Of a DNA stretch of 64,000 nt, positions 59,095 to 64,000 are shown piece after piece. Positions within the stretch are counted from its first letter, which is position 1. Every line of letters begins with the position of its first letter. The notes below the pieces were generated by a model. That model was not told the origin of the DNA and ran no database searches. It saw only the letters and a program-made list of their open reading frames with translations. This stretch comes from Epiperipatus broadwayi. Lineage: Eukaryota > Onychophora > Udeonychophora > Euonychophora > Peripatidae. The stretch spans positions 2,232,165-2,296,164 of the forward strand of contig JAQFVV010012511.1 of assembly GCA_028023455.1 (NCBI GenBank), given 5' to 3'. Made by a program: the position numbers and the translations under genes.

Positions 59095-60018
59095 ATAAGT
59101 TACCTTGCTATAAATTGATGTTGGATATTGAATTATATATATATATTAGGCATTTTAGTATAAATAAATAATTACACTATTTTAGGTTAGAACAATAGCA
59201 TTTGATTCTATGGCAAATTGTCTTTACTCACAATGCATTTTCTATAACTTGAAATCTTGCTAAAATAATTTTATTTAGATATATAAAGGTTTTTAATGAT
59301 ATTTATCTTTCTTAAAATTCAAGTTTATCATGATATTAAGAATCTCTCTAATTATTATATTAAAGATAATTTCGTTTTTGAAATTATTATTAATCTTAAA
59401 GAGTAATTTATTTACTCTTTTCTTGAGTGATATGAGTTCTCTGCTTATAAAGACTTTATAAATAAAGAAAATTTGTTCAAACTATTGATCCATCATGTGT
59501 TTGGTGAATAAACACAGCAAAATAACTATGTGCAGTGACTATTTCATTTGTAAAAGATAGAATTGATTTGGAAATTAATTGATTTAACTTTTATAATAGA
59601 ATCAACTTCCAGTAATTAGCATGTGTTAAATTACTATTTCATTTCACAATTTTGTATTCAAATATTGTTGAATGCATCATAATTATTAATTATGTAATTG
59701 ACCTCTAATTTTATTTTCTTTATGTTTAGTTGCTAAGATACAACTTGACCTAAGATTATCTCTATGTTTTGCATCTTGATTAGTGATGTAATTTAACTTA
59801 ATATTTTATATTTGGATGATTGAAATATAAGTATACTTTAATTATTAAAATTTTATAATATAATGTTTAAGTTATATACATATGTATATGGTTATTTTAA
59901 CTTAAAAAGATAACATATTTATTATTTATAAACTTACAATTATATTTTTAAGTTTATAGTTTGATATTGCACATAAACAAGTGAGCTTAATAAGATTGTA
60001 AGTTACCCTTACATCAGA

Positions 60019-60752
60019 TACAAAGATTCAGTCCTCATTCAAATTGTTAAAAGGTTTTACACTAAAATTAAGAACAGACCTACTCATGCTAATGAAAAAT
60101 CTTGGCTATCATTTCCATGCATACTTGGGACTTCCCACTGTGTAAACAAAATTTGCATTTAAACATACAGAATTGGCCTTTGTACCCCTTTTGTCCTGAA
60201 TCACATTATTAACAATGTGAAAGATAATCTTCCCCTAGAACAGAATTCCCCCAAGTTGTATACAAAGTTAAATGCAACAACAGAAACTGTCATGTAGTTG
60301 GTTATGGGGAATTGCTTGTCAATCTTTTTATGAAAATTGCATAGCACAGATGCCAATACAACCAAGCTAAGACTACTACCGAAATCGAATTCATTTTCCT
60401 CAAACATGAGTCTAAACGTGGTCACACCTTTGAACCTACATCTTCCAGCATTGTCTTCTCCAAAAGAAACTGTGCTAAATGTAAAGTTAAAGAGTTCTGC
60501 CATATTGCCAACAATATACACAAAATCAACAAAAAAGAATTATGCATCACCCTATCAAAAAAGTGGCTCATTTAAATTAACTTATTTACATTTTATATTC
60601 AAATTTTATGCAAGTCCTCATGCTTGTTTTTTTTTATAAAAGTCACAAGCTTCTTGAACAACTATTTCTATGAATATGACTATCAATTAGTTGAAAGTAT
60701 GCTTAGCATATCATGCCATTAAAGTATTAAACCACGCTTTTCTTTATATACA
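60019..60752 (+). pseudogene. PLE reverse transcriptase 3' part, right inverted copy
   Basis: The plus strand repeats the left inverted arm in reverse orientation: aaaatcttggctatcatttc, then tacaaagttaaatgcaac, and a frame reading AKTTTEIEFIFLKHESKRGH, which matches the left copy's VKTNTEVKSILVKHESKCVT. The frame 60337-60639 is the same DNA in another phase. Outer end: atgcttagcatatcatgcca to about 60752. It begins 6 bp from the LTR end. Confidence 0.7.
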
Positions 60753-60849
60753 TTTTATAGATATTTATTTTGAATAATAATTGTAATTTAAATAGATTAA
60801 TTTCGCAATACTGATTTATTTCTGTGAATTTGAACTTATCTTCTTTTCT

Positions 60850-62045
60850 TTTAAAAATATAATTTCTTTTAATCTTATTTTTCTTATCTATCTATAATAG
60901 TTTGTACTGACTTTCAAGTTCCAATAATCATATCTTTCTGTCAATTCATAAATCTTACTCCAAATTTTTTCTTTAATCTTTCTGAACAACTTCTTTGTGG
61001 ACATTCTTTTTCTCTCTTTCTCATGTACCAGTTAATATTTGTTATGGTGATTATTCTTAAGATATACTCTGTTCTGATTTTTAGTTATACGATTTGTCGA
61101 ATATATATTGTTTTTTCAATTATTTTATTGATTATCTATTCTCTTCCCCATTTTTTTTTTAATATCCTCATCAGAAATCTATTTCTGAAACTAATATTTT
61201 TGTTTTCCTTTAATTGCCAAACTTTATTACCAATGTATAAATTTTTTTTACTATTGCATCATGTATTCATTGTTTATTTACTTATTATATAGTTTGGTAC
61301 TAAATATTATTATTGCTGTCTCTTTTCTGCCAAGTATTTTTCATTTTTATAGGTTCATTTGCTATTCCATTTTATTTTTATGCCTGGATACACATATTTT
61401 TTATATTTTTCAATCCATAATTCATCTTCTAATATTATATCCTATTATACTTCCCTAATACACATTTTTGTTTTTGTTTACATCCAGGCCTCATTTCATA
61501 TATTTCTCTGTTAATTTTTGTGTTATATAACTCAAATTTCCATAATTCTGAATTAAAACCATTTGATCATGAATGGCTTTTTAATGTCTACATTTAGAAT
61601 ATGTATAAAATCTGTTAATTTCTCTAACTACAAACCCCTGTATCTACATTTAATTTTATTTTTCAGAGTTTTCTCTTGATTTATTGCTCTGATCAATATC
61701 TCTGAAATTTGCAAGTTCCTCTGCCTCCAAACTCCTATATTCATTTTCAGTTTTATTTAGGAATTTTCTTATATATTCACTTCAATCAGTTACTGACTAC
61801 TAATACTCTGTAATTTATATATTTGTTCCTTTTCTTTTTAAGAATTGTTGTATTAAATGACATTTTTCTTTGAGTATCTCATCTCTACTAATTCAATCTT
61901 GAAATAACTTAGCCAAGTATTCAATCAACTTTTTACGTTTAAATTAATTCAAATGGGATTCCATCTAATCTAGGAACTTGTTTGCTTTTTATATATTTAT
62001 ATATCAGTATCACTCCAATCTCTTCTGATGCATAGGATATTTTAT
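60850..62045 (-). pseudogene. Non-LTR reverse transcriptase relic
   Basis: The minus strand at 62038-61940 reads SEEIGVILIYKYIKSKQVPR then LDGIPFELI. This matches the start of the RT domain in LINEs, where the pattern is E-E-(I/V)...I...K.GKAPG.DGIP.E.(L/I). About 200 bases downstream a decayed GVWRQRNLQISEILIRAINQ suggests the 'GFR.GRS...I...R' motif. Beyond this, frames are broken and T-rich on the plus strand (frames 61023-61292 and 61261-61458 are shadows). The clade was not determined. Confidence 0.5.
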
Positions 62046-63037
62046 CTTGTTTATTGATCCATCTTTTCACATTCCATCCTATTGTTTTTTACGACTCGAA
62101 TTAAATAATTAATTTAATGTACATGTTGTCGCTTTTCTTTTATTAAATTATACTGATACAATGGATCTAGAATTGTGATTTTAGAATTTCTAACCTTATG
62201 ATACGTATGTATATCATAGATACGGTGTATATTTATATTAAATATTATTTCAACTCAATTATATATGATTTATATAAACACTTTTAATTTTCCATACTCT
62301 AAATTTCTGTTAACTTATAGTTTTGTTAAATATTGACTCTTCACTAGTTAATTAATAGAAATGAAAATTGCTTTTTTCGTCAAAGGTAATTTTTAACAAT
62401 AACGATATTATATCTGTTGCTATGGTTTCAGCATCAAAAAAAAAAAAAACCTACTTAAATTGTTTAAATATTTGTCTTACCTTTTAAAATGTTTTATTTA
62501 GTTTACATGTAAATATATGATATTTAAAAAAGTATTTTTTTAAATTATAAATAACAATAATATTTAAGACATAGTTATATTGTTAAAATCAATCTCATTA
62601 TTGTATTTTGTGAATATTACAAAATACTGCTGTTAAAAATAAACATAACTTGAGAGGGTCTGGTCACACTGTCTTATTCAACCATATTCAATTTCAAATT
62701 GTGAAAAAGTGCAAATCCCTTCAAGGGGATACATTTTCACTCAAGTAATGATCAAATACTACTTTTTAACGGTTACCACTATGGGAGGGGAGAGAACAAA
62801 GAGCATTAAATATTAACCCTATGACATTTATTTCTTAGAAATAAATTTTCAAAATATTATTGAATTTTTTATATCTTTTATATTTATTCTCAAAAAAAAA
62901 GTGTTGCCTTTTGCAATATATATAATTAAAAAATTACTTTAAATAGTCTATAGAAGTGCAAAGATGTCGACAGAACTTCTTCACGATTGCTGAAAATACT
63001 AGAGAAGTATACACTCTTTATCTAGACAGTAATCTTG
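62046..63037. other. AT-rich DNA, nothing recognised
   Basis: No feature identified on either strand. Confidence 0.35.
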
Positions 63038-63122
63038 CAAGGTTTAATGCAGTCGTATAGAGAAGGAATCGAGAGCTAAGGATCTATAGATCGTAATTCA
63101 GCTGATACTTTCAGTACTTGAA
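63038..63122 (+). repeat. tRNA-Gln-derived SINE copy, plus strand
   Basis: aggtttaatgcagtcgtata, gagaaggaatcgagagctaa, ggatctatagatcgtaattc, then ctgatactttcag follows the order of the SINE in 2091-2180 (tggtttagtgtagtgata, gaggagtggactctgaagct, gatccatgg, ctgtcagttccag). It is followed by an 11-base C run near 63135. Confidence 0.5.
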
Positions 63123-64000
63123 CCATCATATTCCCCCCCCCCCCGATTGACAAACCATTCTTTTACTTAATTAGACATTCCTTTACTGATTTTTTTATTC
63201 CTAATTTAAGACTAGCTATATATCATTTCCCCAACAAATATTGAACTGCCGAGATAAATGCTTGTCTAATAAAAAAAGTTTATATTGTCAAGCATAAAGT
63301 TAAGTAATTTTATTTTTAGTGTGTGTTTGTGTGCGCGTGAATGGGGAAAAGCAATTTCAGAAGTAAGCTTCCATTTTTTTTTTTATTACTGCAAGGATGC
63401 TGTGAAAAACATTTTAATCAACATTTTTTGCATTTGCATATTTAACTGAGAATTTTATCATTTAGAAAATCCAATTAATTAAATTTTTATTTCATTTTTA
63501 TTTTCTTTATATTTAATGGAAAAAGATGTAAAAATTAAAAGAAGAGGATAGCTAGCAAAAAAATGAATGGCTTCAAATTATCATTCATTATTTGAGAAAC
63601 ATTAGTTTGAGATACTTAATTCAATGTGTAATCAATCTCTGCATTTAAATGTTTTCATAAACGATTTGGATTTTTCATCAGATTTGATTTAAGTATATAG
63701 AGGATTATCACTATTTTGTTTTTGTACTGAGAATTTATTAAAATTTAAGAAGGTTCACAACTACACCAAACTGTGGTCCCAAATTTCAACATATCTGCAG
63801 CAAAAAATAATAATAATAATTAATTAGCATATAATCTGAAAAAAAGATATAAATTTATTTGCCTACTTTAATATAGAATGAGAAACATTTATTATATATA
63901 TAATAAATCTTTTTGACCTCCTAACTTTTCTATCTTAATAGCATAAAATATATCAAAATTTATGGCATATCTCTAAAACATGATAGAATAAATTAATAAG
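63123..64000. other. AT-rich DNA, nothing recognised
   Basis: Contains the C run (about 63134-63144) and a short (TG)n tract near 63320-63335. No coding or RNA feature identified. Confidence 0.35.

Larger units (their letters stand above)
52095..60013 (-). mobile_element. Full-structure LTR retrotransposon with 2.0/2.5-kb LTRs
   Basis: Minus-strand element: 5' LTR 60013-57545, candidate primer-binding site 57532-57522, Gag-like coiled-coil region 56893-56287, decayed Pol ending with integrase and post-integrase domain to 54283, purine tract 54104-54094, 3' LTR 54093-52095. The two LTRs align end to end except for later insertions in the right one and a triplication in the left. The internal region is only about 3.45 kb, so protease and reverse transcriptase are largely deleted or unreadable. 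No clear target duplication is seen at the outer ends. Confidence 0.85.
57545..60013 (-). repeat. 5' LTR of the LTR retrotransposon, with two later insertions
   Basis: In coding sense it begins TGTAAGGGTAAC (60013 downward) and ends ...CTTAAGGGAATTCA. It matches 52095-54093 throughout but is about 470 bp longer because of a palindromic insertion (about 57881-58130) and a 415-bp segment (58680-59094). Base differences between the LTRs are scattered and frequent, indicating an old insertion. Confidence 0.85.

Noticed and set aside
60201-60639. Overlapping 100-codon frames on both strands
   Set aside because: Both are alternative phases of the decayed PLE inverted copy; the frame matching the left arm is a different one.
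51295-60752. Maverick/Polinton-type giant transposon with 0.7-kb terminal inverted repeats
   Set aside because: The arms carry PLE coding fragments, and the interior is an LTR retrotransposon with no polymerase B, integrase of that type, or capsid genes.

Overview
This window is very AT-rich animal-type nuclear DNA, roughly a quarter G+C by eye, with long A/T runs and many microsatellites. I find no convincing intact host protein-coding gene, rRNA, functional tRNA, operon or CRISPR array. What can be recognised is nearly all transposable-element debris: Penelope-like elements (PLEs), non-LTR retrotransposons of RTE type, two Ty3-type LTR retrotransposons, a solo LTR, a hAT-type DNA transposon end and three tRNA-derived SINE families. 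Animal PLEs with hammerhead ribozymes, RTE elements and Ty3 elements together point to a metazoan, possibly an aquatic invertebrate. I cannot name the species from the sequence.

Layout. 1-0.42 kb: hAT-like end. 0.4-9 kb: AT-rich DNA with SINEs and a clear hammerhead ribozyme at 5.4 kb. About 9.1 kb: a small G+C-richer block with splice-like signals. 9.9-12.7 kb: a decayed RTE-type LINE on the minus strand. 13-27 kb: microsatellites, short tandem duplications, SINEs, a solo LTR with a perfect 5-bp target duplication (19.2-19.9 kb) and two foldback elements. 27.8-31.1 kb: a PLE, with a broken reverse transcriptase on the minus strand lying between flanking repeats that carry hammerhead motifs. 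31.2-33.6 kb: the 3' half of a Ty3-type retrotransposon, minus strand. 34-45 kb: mostly featureless, with one foldback (38.6 kb), a head-to-head SINE pair and one reverse SINE. 45.5-47.3 kb: a second RTE copy interrupted by a hammerhead-repeat fragment with 12-bp target duplications. 51.3-60.8 kb: inverted copies of a PLE 3' coding part flank a complete but decayed LTR retrotransposon with unusually long (2.0 and 2.5 kb) LTRs, itself invaded by a near-perfect 198-bp palindrome. 60.85-62.05 kb: another non-LTR reverse transcriptase relic. 62-64 kb: little else.

Theme. Several dispersed repeats share one secondary-structure grammar: CTGANGA, a short stem II, GAAA, a tiny palindromic stem III, a cleavage triplet, and a closing stem I. 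This is the type-I hammerhead ribozyme layout. Copies at 5.4, 27.9 and 28.4 kb are close to intact; those at 7.5, 24.6, 25.0, 31.05, 38.65, 46.86, 49.75 and 58.0 kb are degenerate. The second theme is that these repeats, and one SINE, keep occurring as head-to-head inverted dimers. PLEs are known to carry hammerhead motifs in their terminal repeats and to sit in odd tandem or inverted arrangements, so the PLE in this window is a plausible source of the machinery. That link is inference; the motifs and inverted structures are read directly from the bases.
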